From Gammaproteobacteria bacterium (GTDB lineage Bacteria > Pseudomonadota > Gammaproteobacteria > Thiomicrospirales > Thiomicrospiraceae): a stretch of 43,454 bases of DNA. The stretch is taken from the NCBI GenBank assembly GCA_014763665.1, contig JACXUY010000009.1, forward strand, positions 1 to 43,454. The letters are read 5' to 3'. The translations under genes were made by a program, and so were the position numbers. Below the pieces are notes generated by a model. That model worked only from the letters and a program-made list of their open reading frames with translations, had not been told where the DNA came from and ran no database searches. Within the stretch, counting starts at the first letter, position 1. Each line of letters begins with the position of its first letter. This document shows positions 36,039 through 43,454 of the stretch, piece after piece.

Positions 36039-37061
36039 TTAATTTAGGTAATCACGAATCAACACTTGCGCGATCTGCACCGCATTCGTTGCTGCACCTT
36101 TGCGCACATTGTCCGCTACTACCCATAGGTTCAAGCCTTTTTCACACGAAATATCTTCACGAATGCGTCCGACATAAACTGGGTTAGTATCAGCAACATC
36201 TGTGGCCGTTGGATAACCACCTGGCTCGCGCTCGTCCATTACCACAATACCTTCCGCTTTGCTTAACAGTTCACGTGCTTGATCAGCGGTAATTTTATCG
36301 CGCGTTTCAATATGCACCGCTTCACTGTGACCAAAGAATACGGGAACACGCACCGCTGTCGGATTCACTAAAATGGAATCATCACCCATGATTTTTTGTG
36401 TTTCCCACACCATCTTCATTTCTTCTTTGGTGTAGCCGTTTTCCATGAATATGTCAATTTGTGGAATAACATTAAAAGCAATACGTTTTGCAAAAACATC
36501 ATTACTGGTGGGTTTGAAATTCAATAGGTTGGCCGTTTGTGTTGACAGTTCCTCAATGGCTTCTTTGCCCGCACCCGATACCGCTTGGTAGGTCGCCACA
36601 TTAATACGGGTAATGCCTACAGCATCATAAATGGGCTTTAATGCGACCAACATCTGAATGGTTGAGCAATTAGGATTGGCAATAATGCCACGTTTTTTGT
36701 ATTGGGCAATGGCTTTAGGATTCACCTCAGGTACGACCAGAGGAATATCATCGTCGTAACGGAACTGCGAGGTGTTATCAATCACCACACAACCGGCAGC
36801 TGCAGCTTTAGGGGCATAAATGGCCGAAATACTCGCTCCTGGTGAGAACAATCCAATTTGCGTTTTAGAAAAGTCAAAAGTCTCTAAATCTTCTACGGTC
36901 ACCTCTTGGTCACGGAAAGTGACTTTTTTTCCAGCGGAGCGGCTACTTGCCAAAGGATAAAGCTTGCCTACCGGAAAGTTCATTTCCTCCAACACACGCA
37001 TCATGGTCTCACCGACCGCACCTGTTGCACCGACTACCGCGACATCATACAATTTAGACAT
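36039..37061 (-). CDS. asd: Aspartate-semialdehyde dehydrogenase
   Basis: The enzyme makes aspartate semialdehyde from aspartyl phosphate with NADPH, feeding lysine, diaminopimelate, threonine and methionine. The 340-aa protein has the NADP motif GATGAVGETM (11-20) and the catalytic cysteine C132 in NPNCSTIQM. VSGAGKEAIEEL and GHSEAVHIET with the general-base histidine are also present. The length and sequence match the Gram-positive-like/Pseudomonas second type, not the 367-aa E. coli Asd. It is part of the leuB-...-asd-truA-trpF run on the minus strand. The product is the substrate for Hom in the same window. Confidence 0.97.
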   Translation of the reverse strand: MSKLYDVAVVGATGAVGETMMRVLEEMNFPVGKLYPLASSRSAGKKVTFRDQEVTVEDLETFDFSKTQIGLFSPGASISAIYAPKAAAAGCVVIDNTSQFRYDDDIPLVVPEVNPKAIAQYKKRGIIANPNCSTIQMLVALKPIYDAVGITRINVATYQAVSGAGKEAIEELSTQTANLLNFKPTSNDVFAKRIAFNVIPQIDIFMENGYTKEEMKMVWETQKIMGDDSILVNPTAVRVPVFFGHSEAVHIETRDKITADQARELLSKAEGIVVMDEREPGGYPTATDVADTNPVYVGRIREDISCEKGLNLWVVADNVRKGAATNAVQIAQVLIRDYLN

Positions 37062-37099
37062 GACCCAATTCCTTTACTTCAAAATTTTCAAAAACCCAA

Positions 37100-37534
37100 T
37101 TAAACGGGCTTTTCAGACCCACTATTTGTCTGCGTTAATAAAGCCACTTCTGGCTGCTGCGCCAATACTTCTAAGGCAACGGCCGTTGCAGAATCTTTGG
37201 TGCTACCAATGAAGCGAGCGCCTTTTTCCACCACTAAATCATGACAATTAACTTCACCATTTAGCTGACAACCCGCCAACAACTCCAACAATTCACAGTG
37301 AATTTTCCCCTCAACTTTGCCTGCCAGAATAACGTGTTTAGCCCGAACAATGCCGTTCAGATGACCCTGTTTACCAACAGACAACTGTACGGCTTCGATT
37401 GTCCCTTCCAGGGAACCATCTAAGTGAAGATCACCCGCTAATTTAACTTGCCCGGCGATATGACAGCCGTCGGCAATGACTGTTTTAGCACAAGCAGTTT
37501 TTCCTGAATGACCAGATCGGCGAAAGACTCCCAT
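37100..37534 (-). CDS. Bactofilin
   Basis: The 144-aa protein has the bactofilin beta-helix (DUF583): repeated short strands GCHIAGQVKLAGDLHLDGSLEG, KQGHLNGIVRAKHVILAGKVEG and LNGEVNCHDLVVEKGARFIG, flanked by a short N-terminal tail and a C-terminal tail. Bactofilins polymerise without nucleotide and scaffold cell-shape or peptidoglycan enzymes. AAGGAGGT, a full consensus ribosome binding site, lies 4 nt upstream of ATG 37534 and is located inside the M23 peptidase gene. The two genes overlap by 97 nt in different frames. Pairing of an M23 peptidase with a bactofilin is known, for instance CcmA with Csd1 in Helicobacter. Confidence 0.92.
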   Translation of the reverse strand: MGVFRRSGHSGKTACAKTVIADGCHIAGQVKLAGDLHLDGSLEGTIEAVQLSVGKQGHLNGIVRAKHVILAGKVEGKIHCELLELLAGCQLNGEVNCHDLVVEKGARFIGSTKDSATAVALEVLAQQPEVALLTQTNSGSEKPV

Positions 37535-38403
37535 GGAACCTCCTTCACTTGTTTAAAGACTGAATGGGCACGACGTGAACTCCAATCAGCAAATGGTCTT
37601 GGATTAAGTTTATTATTCATAAAATGTACTTCATAATGCAGATGCGGACCACTACTCAAACCCGTATTACCCGATAATCCAATATCATCGCCTTTAGCAA
37701 CAACTTCACCACGCTTAACTGAGGCTTTACTCAGATGTGCATAAACGGTTTTGAAGCCATAGCCATGATTAACAACAACTTTAAGCCCATAACCACCATC
37801 CCAACCCGCACTTTCAACAACCCCATCGGCGGTAGTTTGTACCGGTGTCCCAACATCACAGCTAAAATCCAAACCCTCGTGAAAGGACCGCTTCTTGGTC
37901 ACTGGGTGCGTGCGCCAACCAAAACCATCGGAAATCATTTTGAAAGTGGTTGGCATGCCGCTGGGAATTTTGTTCATCATCAATTCAATATCAACCGGCG
38001 CCAACTCGGATAAACGCTTCGCATCACCGCTTTCAACCAAGCCAATTTGCGCTTCTAACTGTCCAAAAGTGTTTTGTAGAAAACTTAACTGACCCTCTTT
38101 AGCCTGAACCTCATTTTCCAATGCCATTTTGTCCTGGTTCAACTCGGTATAGAGTTCATTCTGTTGCGCCAATGCCTGACGATAATCGCTTTCAAGCAAC
38201 TCTTTCTGACGATGCAAATCAGAAATTTGCATCTCAAGGGTAGCGCGCTCTGCCAAGAACTTCCACACCAATCCGGTACCAACTAAGCTTAACAACGCCA
38301 GCACCAGTAAAATCACGACGATAAAACGCTTAATGAAGTGCGTCAGCGTGAACTGACGCGATCCATGAACGTCGGTAATGGTAATAGTTAGCTGATTACG
38401 CAC
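37438..38403 (-). CDS. M23 family peptidoglycan endopeptidase with N-terminal membrane anchor
   Basis: The 321-aa protein has one transmembrane helix (about 26-50, FIVVILLVLALLSLVGTGLVW), a coiled coil (about 55-110) and an M23 domain near 160-280. Zinc motifs are H in FHEGLDFSCD with its aspartate, and HLHYEVH; GFGWRTHPVTKKRSFHEG is typical. It should cleave peptide cross-links in the periplasm. The start is GTG 38403 with AGGA 9 nt upstream. Its last 32 codons overlap the bactofilin gene, but its end, PWESFADLVIQEKL, looks like the normal family C-terminus and not a random extension. It lies 21 nt after leuB. The neighbour bactofilin suggests a localised cell-shape enzyme. Confidence 0.92.
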   Translation of the reverse strand: MRNQLTITITDVHGSRQFTLTHFIKRFIVVILLVLALLSLVGTGLVWKFLAERATLEMQISDLHRQKELLESDYRQALAQQNELYTELNQDKMALENEVQAKEGQLSFLQNTFGQLEAQIGLVESGDAKRLSELAPVDIELMMNKIPSGMPTTFKMISDGFGWRTHPVTKKRSFHEGLDFSCDVGTPVQTTADGVVESAGWDGGYGLKVVVNHGYGFKTVYAHLSKASVKRGEVVAKGDDIGLSGNTGLSSGPHLHYEVHFMNNKLNPRPFADWSSRRAHSVFKQVKEVPWESFADLVIQEKLLVLKQSLPTAVISPGKLN

Positions 38404-38424
38404 CAGTCGCCGTCCTATCGCTGA

Positions 38425-39495
38425 TTAAAGCGCAGCGGCAATAGCATCACCCATCTGACTGGTGGATACTTTCTGGCAGCCTTCGGTCCAAATATCACCG
38501 GTGCGCAAGCCAGCATCCAGCACTTTACCGACAGCGACTTCAATACGTGCTGCTTGCTCAGGCGCATTCAGTGAGTAACGCAACATCATGGCTGCTGATA
38601 AAATGGTGGCAATCGGATTCGCCAATCCCTGACCGGCGATGTCAGGCGCTGAACCGTGACTCGGTTCATACATACCCTTATTATGCTCATTCAATGAAGC
38701 CGACGCCAACATGCCAATTGAACCCGTCAACATGGAAGCTTCGTCAGACAAAATATCGCCAAACATATTGTCGGTTAACATCACATCAAACTGTTTCGGT
38801 GCTTTAACCAATTGCATGGCAGCGTTGTCCACCAACATATGGCTCAGTTCAACGTCTGGATATTGCGCTGCAATACGGGTTACCACTTCTTTCCAAAGTG
38901 CGGTCGTTTCAAGCACGTTCGACTTATCAATCGAACAAACACGTTTACCCCGTTTTTGCGCCGCTTTGAATGCAACATGGGCAATACGTTCAATCTCAGA
39001 TTCGCTATAGACAAGCGTGTTATAACCCTGACGCTCACCAGTTTCCAAGGTGCGCAGGCCGCGTGGCTGGCCAAAGTAAATACCGCCCGTTAACTCACGC
39101 ACAATCAACAAGTCTAATCCAGAAACGACCTCTGGTTTTAAGCTACTGGCATGTGTTAGTTGAGGGTAAAGCACCGCTGGTCTTAAATTGGCAAATAAAT
39201 TCATCCCTTTGCGCAAGGCCAACAGCCCTTTCTCTGGACGATTCGCCATCGGCAGCGCATCCCACTTGGGCCCCCCTACCGCACCCAATAATACAGCATC
39301 TGCAGCTTGCGCTTGCGCCAGGGTATCATCAGTTAAGGGCGTGCCATGCACATCAATACTGGCTCCACCAACCAAACCTTCACTGGTTGTGAGCGATAAG
39401 CCGTGGTCTTTACTCAATACTTGCAGCACCTTAACGGCTTCAGCAACGATTTCAGGACCAATACCATCACCAGGCAGAACGAGCACATGTGCCAT
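38425..39495 (-). CDS. leuB: 3-Isopropylmalate dehydrogenase
   Basis: The enzyme oxidises and decarboxylates 3-isopropylmalate to 2-oxoisocaproate in leucine synthesis with NAD+. The 356-aa protein begins with [12 protein letters not shown] and has [27 protein letters not shown] and the metal-binding signature [15 protein letters not shown], followed by [21 protein letters not shown]. The NAD-type residues are in place of the NADP form of ICDH. AAGGA precedes the ATG. leuC and leuD do not lie beside it in this window. It heads the run leuB-M23-bactofilin-asd. Confidence 0.97.
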   Translation of the reverse strand: MAHVLVLPGDGIGPEIVAEAVKVLQVLSKDHGLSLTTSEGLVGGASIDVHGTPLTDDTLAQAQAADAVLLGAVGGPKWDALPMANRPEKGLLALRKGMNLFANLRPAVLYPQLTHASSLKPEVVSGLDLLIVRELTGGIYFGQPRGLRTLETGERQGYNTLVYSESEIERIAHVAFKAAQKRGKRVCSIDKSNVLETTALWKEVVTRIAAQYPDVELSHMLVDNAAMQLVKAPKQFDVMLTDNMFGDILSDEASMLTGSIGMLASASLNEHNKGMYEPSHGSAPDIAGQGLANPIATILSAAMMLRYSLNAPEQAARIEVAVGKVLDAGLRTGDIWTEGCQKVSTSQMGDAIAAAL

Positions 39496-39532
39496 GAGAA
39501 AAATTCCTTAAACTTTTAGACAATAGTCGCTT

Positions 39533-39561
39533 ATGATACGCAGTTAAAGCTGTTAACTCAA
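39533..39561 (-). promoter_or_regulatory. Likely leuB promoter
   Basis: On the minus strand TTGAGT (39561-39556) and TATCAT (39538-39533) are 17 nt apart, a fair sigma-70 match 38 nt before the ATG. No leucine-rich leader peptide was seen in the short upstream region. Confidence 0.45.
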
Positions 39562-39599
39562 TGCGCAAGTTCTATTTTACCCACCTTAAAGGACAGAAT

Positions 39600-39740
39600 A
39601 TGGGATTTGAACACTGGATCATGAACAATTTTTGGCCTGTCATCATTGGCAGTTTGGTGTTACTGGTTATCGCCCACTTTGCCGTCGCTTGGTTAATGCG
39701 ACAAGGTGGTAAAAAGCACACAGATGAAACGCAAGATTAG
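39600..39740 (+). CDS. Small single-span membrane protein, 46 aa
   Basis: The frame starts at ATG 39600 with AAAGGA 5-6 nt upstream and ends at TAG 39738-39740. The protein has a short N-terminus (GFEHWIMNN), one transmembrane helix (about 11-32, FWPVIIGSLVLLVIAHFAVA) and a basic/acidic tail (MRQGGKKHTDETQD). This topology predicts the tail in the cytoplasm. It lies in the divergent gap from leuB and ends 7 nt from the convergent MFS gene. I do not know the family. The good ribosome binding site and hydrophobic pattern support a real small gene. Confidence 0.6.
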   Translation: MGFEHWIMNNFWPVIIGSLVLLVIAHFAVAWLMRQGGKKHTDETQD

Positions 39741-39747
39741 TCAAAGC

Positions 39748-40908
39748 CTATGCCTGCTTCACTTTCCATACCAGTGCGCTGGCAAGCAAGGAAACCAAGC
39801 CAGCCAATCCGAAAGTCCACTCACCGCCACCATAGGACCATGCATAGCCAGCCACTAAACTGCCCAAAACACCACCCACACCATAACTGAAACTTGCATA
39901 AAGCGCCTGCCCCTGTGCCTGATGACCAACAAAGGTTTCGTGCAACCATTGCACCACCACAGCATGAAAGACGGCAAAAGTAGCCGCATGAAGTAATTGT
40001 GCCAAAATCATCAGCACCAAACTGTCAACAAAAAAACCCGTTAACCACCATCTCAGCACCGACAACAAGGTCGCCATTAACAACCAATGATGAAAATGCA
40101 ATAAAGGCGATAGACGCCAAAAAAACCAAAACAAGACAATTTCAGCCACCACACCCAATGACCAAAGCAGTCCAATACTAGAATGACTGTAACCCGCATC
40201 GGCCAGCAAAATGGAGTAAAAACTATAGTAGATACCATGCGCAATTTGGGTCAACAAAGCAATCGTTAACACCCACCACACCAGTGGCCGACGCAACAAG
40301 ATCAATAAGCCTTGCCAATCCACCGATCCTGGACGCAGTTGCGGCGATTCACGATTCCACTGCGCAATGAGCGCCGTTGCCATGAAAAAGCAAGTCGTTA
40401 CCAGCAGAAAAGCAAACTGCCCATAGACCTCAATCAGCCAACCTGACCCCAAAACAGCAACAATAAAACCAACCGAACCCCATAACCTAATTCGACTGTA
40501 AGCTGACAACTGACTACCCAGATGCGATAAGGTTAAACTTTCCATTGGCGGCAAGGCAGCATGCCAGAAGAAACCTAACCACGCCATCAGCCATAGTAGT
40601 GACCAAAAGCCCTCTAACCACCACAAACCCAATACCAAGCCAGCCGATAACCAAGAAGCCAACTGAACATAAAAAAGAAAGTTACCCTTGCGATCCGCTA
40701 ATAGCGCCCAAATGGGTGGCGAAACAATACGTGCAAAGGACAAGACCGCCAGCAGTTGCGCAATTTCGATAGCACTGAGCCCAAGCGACTGAAAATACAG
40801 CCCCAGAAACGGCAGAACAATGCCAACAGCGGCAAAATAAAAAAAATAGTAGCCCGACAACGAAAAATACGGAATCTGTGATTCCGTATTAGATGAAGTG
40901 CTGTGCAA
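39748..40908 (-). CDS. MFS transporter, phenylpropionate/nucleoside-permease-like subfamily
   Basis: The 386-aa protein has about 12 transmembrane helices. Its N-terminus, YFSLSGYYFFYFAAVGIVLPFLGLYFQSLG followed by LARIVSPP-like FARIVSPPIWALLADRKG, is characteristic of the MFS_1-like/HcaT (3-phenylpropionate permease) group. The substrate is not predictable. The start is uncertain. The first codon used here is TTG 40908; a perfect 10-bp inverted repeat with a T-tract (40866-40890) lies within codons 7-14. If translation starts at TTG 40860 (Leu17) the hairpin would be outside the coding region. It follows aroC by 19 nt on the minus strand. Confidence 0.8.
   Translation of the reverse strand: MHSTSSNTESQIPYFSLSGYYFFYFAAVGIVLPFLGLYFQSLGLSAIEIAQLLAVLSFARIVSPPIWALLADRKGNFLFYVQLASWLSAGLVLGLWWLEGFWSLLWLMAWLGFFWHAALPPMESLTLSHLGSQLSAYSRIRLWGSVGFIVAVLGSGWLIEVYGQFAFLLVTTCFFMATALIAQWNRESPQLRPGSVDWQGLLILLRRPLVWWVLTIALLTQIAHGIYYSFYSILLADAGYSHSSIGLLWSLGVVAEIVLFWFFWRLSPLLHFHHWLLMATLLSVLRWWLTGFFVDSLVLMILAQLLHAATFAVFHAVVVQWLHETFVGHQAQGQALYASFSYGVGGVLGSLVAGYAWSYGGGEWTFGLAGLVSLLASALVWKVKQA
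40861..40890 (-). terminator. Terminator-like hairpin at the aroC-MFS junction
   Basis: AATACGGAAT (minus strand, 40890-40881) and ATTCCGTATT (40875-40866) form a perfect 10-bp stem around CACAG, followed by TTTCG. It begins 38 nt after the aroC stop and falls in the first codons of the annotated MFS frame. It could end most aroC transcripts and reduce MFS expression. Confidence 0.6.
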
Positions 40909-40927
40909 AATAAACCCGCGTTAAGCG

Positions 40928-42022
40928 TTAGGATTGAGCGATGTTAGGTACCGTCACCAAGGCATCGGCATTTTGTCCCCGCTGACGCAAGGCATGATCC
41001 ATCAACACCAACGCCAGCATCGCTTCAGCAATGGGTGTGGCGCGAATTCCCACACAAGGATCATGGCGACCTTTAGTAATCACTTCTTGTTCATTACCCC
41101 AACGATCAATGCTTTGACCCGGAATTTTTAAGCTCGATGTCGGTTTGAGTGCCATATGGGCAATGATTTCTTGACCCGATGAAATACCACCTAACACACC
41201 GCCTGAATGATTACTGAGAAACCCATTTTGCGTCATCTCATCACGATGCTGCGTACCGAGCTGCTCAACGACGGCAAAACCATCACCAATTTCAACACCT
41301 TTCACCGCATTAATACTCATTAATGCCTTGGCAATATCCGCATCTAAGCGATCAAAAACAGGCTCGCCCCAACCCGGCGGTACGTTACGCGCTACCACCG
41401 TCACTTTAGCGCCCACTGAGTCACCCGTTTTTTTTAGCTCGGTCATGTAGGATTCCATCTCTGCCACCTTATCGGCATCCGGACAGAAAAAGGGATTCGT
41501 CTCGATGACGCTAAAATCTACCTTATCAATTTTAACCGGCCCCAGTTGCGACAAATAACCTTGAATTTCGACACCATAACGTTCTTTTAGCCACTTTTTG
41601 GCAATGGCACCAGCGGCTACGCGCATCGCCGTTTCACGTGCCGACGAGCGACCACCGCCACGAAAATCGCGCACACCATATTTGTGTTCGTAGGTATAGT
41701 CGGCATGGCCAGGACGGAAGACATCCATCAAATTACCGTAATCTTGCGAACGCTGGTCGGTGTTTTCGATGAGCAACCCAATTGGGGTTCCTGTCGTACG
41801 ACCATTGAGCACACCCGATAAAATTTTCACACAATCATCTTCGCGACGCTGAGTGGTAAAGCGCGATCTACCCGGCTTACGACGATCCAAATCAATTTGC
41901 AAATCCGCTTCTGTCAGTTCCAGACCAGGAGGGCAACCATCAATAATCGCACCCAGAGCAATACCATGACTCTCGCCAAAAGTGGTCACTCGAAAGGCCT
42001 CACCCCATGTATTCGCTGCCAT
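40928..42022 (-). CDS. aroC: Chorismate synthase
   Basis: AroC makes chorismate from EPSP using reduced FMN, the last step of the shikimate pathway. The 364-aa protein begins [21 protein letters not shown]18 and GESHG form signature 1; it continues with [14 protein letters not shown] and [17 protein letters not shown] (signature 3), and [17 protein letters not shown] at the C-terminus. The start is ATG 42022 with AGGAAAG upstream, since the family starts here; the in-frame ATG at 42046 adds eight residues. It is divergent from trpS across a 152-nt gap. Chorismate leads to the tryptophan branch served by trpF in this window. Confidence 0.97.
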   Translation of the reverse strand: MAANTWGEAFRVTTFGESHGIALGAIIDGCPPGLELTEADLQIDLDRRKPGRSRFTTQRREDDCVKILSGVLNGRTTGTPIGLLIENTDQRSQDYGNLMDVFRPGHADYTYEHKYGVRDFRGGGRSSARETAMRVAAGAIAKKWLKERYGVEIQGYLSQLGPVKIDKVDFSVIETNPFFCPDADKVAEMESYMTELKKTGDSVGAKVTVVARNVPPGWGEPVFDRLDADIAKALMSINAVKGVEIGDGFAVVEQLGTQHRDEMTQNGFLSNHSGGVLGGISSGQEIIAHMALKPTSSLKIPGQSIDRWGNEQEVITKGRHDPCVGIRATPIAEAMLALVLMDHALRQRGQNADALVTVPNIAQS

Positions 42023-42174
42023 TGCCGTCTTTCCTGTCAAAATCATTATTAAAGGATATTTTAACAGAAAGCATCACTGCTCAACACCCATGCTTTAACT
42101 AACCAAATTCGCACACAATGAGCCTTCTGCGTTAAAATGATGAGTTGATTTAAAGCAGACACTAGGACAGATTC

Positions 42175-43170
42175 ATGGCACGCGATATTCTCTTCTCTGG
42201 TATTCAACCTTCAGGACAACTGAACATTGGCCATTACTTTGGCGCAGTTAAAAACTGGTTACGAATGCAAGAAGATTTCGACTGCCTGTTTTCATTAGTT
42301 AACCTACACGCCATTACGGTACGTCAAGCTCCCGCTGAGCTGAAAAAGCGCAGTTTAGACTTCGTGGCGGCCTATATGGCTTGCGGCATCGACCCTGAAA
42401 AAAGTGTCATTTTTGCCCAATCAGATGTACCTGAACATAGCGAGCTGATGTGGTTATTATCTTGTCACACCTACATGGGTGAGTTAGAGCGTATGACGCA
42501 ATATAAAGATAAAATCGCCAAACATACCGACAACATTAATTTGGGGTTATTCTCTTATCCCGTGCTCATGGCTGCTGATATTTTACTCTATCAAACCAAG
42601 GCCGTTCCCGTTGGCGCTGACCAAAAGCAACACTTGGAATTAGCGCGTGATTTAGCCAACCGTATGAATAATGCCTACGGTCAACTGTTCACTGTGCCAG
42701 AGCCCTATATCCCCAGCACCGAAGCGGGTGGACGCATTATGAGCTTACTCGAACCAGAAAAGAAAATGTCCAAGTCGGATGAAAATGCAGGCAATTACAT
42801 TGCGCTATTAGACGACCCTAAAACCATTCTTAAAAAAGTTAAACGTGCCGTCACCGATACCGACACCATTATTCGTTATGATCGTGACAATAAACCAGGC
42901 GTTAGTAACCTTCTGACACTGCTGTCTGGTGCGACAGGCAAAGCCATCAGCGAATTGGAAAGCGAATATGATGGCAAAGGCTATGGCCACCTAAAAACAG
43001 ACACGGGCGAAGCGATTGTAGCGCTGCTAGCGCCCATTCAAGCCGAATTCCATCGGCTACGCGACAATGAAGCCGAACTCATGCAGGTGATGAAACAGGG
43101 AGCCTGTAAAGCACGTGAACGCGCCAGCCACACACTGAAACAGGTAAAAAAAGCGATGGGATTGATGTAA
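42175..43170 (+). CDS. trpS: Tryptophanyl-tRNA synthetase
   Basis: This class I synthetase of 331 aa charges tRNA(Trp). The HIGH-equivalent is NIGH at 17-20, following SGIQPSGQ. The KMSKS loop is at 197-201. LGLFSYPVLMAADILLYQ and VPVGADQKQHLELARDLA are also diagnostic. ACTAGGACAG upstream of the ATG contains an AGGA ribosome binding site. The length is normal. On the 5' side TAAAAT near 42134 may be part of a -10, but I found no confident -35. No trp attenuator or T-box was seen. Confidence 0.97.
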   Translation: MARDILFSGIQPSGQLNIGHYFGAVKNWLRMQEDFDCLFSLVNLHAITVRQAPAELKKRSLDFVAAYMACGIDPEKSVIFAQSDVPEHSELMWLLSCHTYMGELERMTQYKDKIAKHTDNINLGLFSYPVLMAADILLYQTKAVPVGADQKQHLELARDLANRMNNAYGQLFTVPEPYIPSTEAGGRIMSLLEPEKKMSKSDENAGNYIALLDDPKTILKKVKRAVTDTDTIIRYDRDNKPGVSNLLTLLSGATGKAISELESEYDGKGYGHLKTDTGEAIVALLAPIQAEFHRLRDNEAELMQVMKQGACKARERASHTLKQVKKAMGLM

Positions 43171-43454
43171 TTCATAAGGCATCATGATATGCCAACCCAA
43201 ATATCTGACCCTAGGAATGACCAGATGACAAAACTTAGAGAGTGGCAACAAACCAATCCCGAGTTATTTGTGAAAAAAGCTAGCAATCAGTCAAGTCTCG
43301 ATACATGCTGGACAAGCCCGCACTAACCCTGTGAAGCAGACACGCCTACAGCACCCAGTTGCCTACGACCAAAAAGCCCCGATGGCAGCAACGCCATGAA
43401 AACCCAACTCCTTGGCTTGCACTAAGTGCGAAGGGGACACACCACCAAGCGCAT
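43171..43454. other. Unexplained hairpin-rich tail after trpS
   Basis: No convincing gene is present in these 284 nt. GGCAT (43178-43182) and ATGCC (43189-43193) form a small inverted repeat just after trpS. A 45-codon frame runs 43189-43326 (starts MPTQISDPRND) with AAGG 10 nt upstream, but has no recognised features. Further on, ATGGC (43382-43386) pairs with GCCAT (43393-43397), and CTTGCAC (43416-43422) pairs with GTGCGAAG (43426-43433) with one bulge. The plus strand also carries a frame reading HPVAYDQKAPMAATP then stop, without a start. The segment looks like a decayed or repeated intergenic element that continues past the window edge. Confidence 0.35.

Noticed and set aside
43300-43454. 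Integron attC or IS end at the right edge
   Set aside because: No core GTTRRRY/RYYYAAC pair and no transposase or integrase frame is visible. The hairpins alone are not sufficient.

Overview
The window looks like a chromosomal segment of a gammaproteobacterium. Almost every gene is a complete housekeeping gene with a readable ribosome binding site. The gene orders alaA-hom-thrC, surE-pcm-yqaA, clpS-clpA, leuB-asd-truA-trpF and gatCAB, the monomeric NADP isocitrate dehydrogenase and the one-piece tmRNA with an ANDENFALAA tag all fit. The genus cannot be fixed from the sequence alone. No prophage, complete insertion sequence, CRISPR array or toxin-antitoxin pair is visible.

Layout. 1-1160: the 3' tail of a PD-(D/E)XK-type nuclease gene and an unrecognised acidic protein. 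1207-7763 (minus): pyruvate dehydrogenase aceE-aceF-lpdA, the E3 subunit carrying its own lipoyl domain, preceded by a HAD phosphatase. 7956-9962: a small monohaem cytochrome c, then rluB and a YciO/YrdC-family gene on the minus strand. 10095-13639 (plus): a peroxiredoxin, a PIN-PhoH ATPase, a structured intergenic element and three small poorly known genes. 13688-19445 (plus): icd, cbpA-like, clpS, clpA, ending against the minus-strand ssrA gene (tmRNA, 19505-19854). 19926-24608 (minus): alaA-hom-thrC plus two small genes. 24759-27547: a Mth938-like gene meeting surE-pcm-yqaA-(LysM lipoprotein). 27598-30858 (plus): an Smr protein, recJ, a histidine phosphatase and a parvulin. 31068-34401 (minus): gatC-gatA-gatB. 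34499-39495 (minus): leuB, an M23 peptidase, a bactofilin, asd, truA, trpF. 39600-42022: a tiny membrane protein, an MFS transporter and aroC. 42175-43170: trpS, then an unexplained tail.

How the genes work together. The PDH block and icd feed central carbon metabolism. asd, hom and thrC supply the aspartate-family pathway to threonine, leuB leucine, aroC chorismate and trpF tryptophan. GatCAB, TrpS, TruA, RluB and the YciO-like protein serve translation. ClpS, ClpA, the DnaJ-like protein and tmRNA form a protein quality-control neighbourhood. The M23 peptidase and bactofilin are a likely cell-shape pair.

The least ordinary content lies in the gaps: a concentric triple-stem element (12094-12219), a 35-nt repeat present twice (274-308 and 30958-30992), an imperfect palindrome between truA and asd, a REP-like inverted pair between gatC and gatA, and a hairpin-rich tail after trpS. 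Other oddities are a methionine-free mature cytochrome c, a Cys/His insertion in threonine synthase, a terminator-like hairpin inside the first codons of the MFS gene, a 97-nt overlap of the M23 and bactofilin genes, and an NlpD-position lipoprotein with no peptidase domain. I saw no clear new multi-gene defence or biosynthetic system; the repeated structured intergenic elements are the best candidates for something undescribed.
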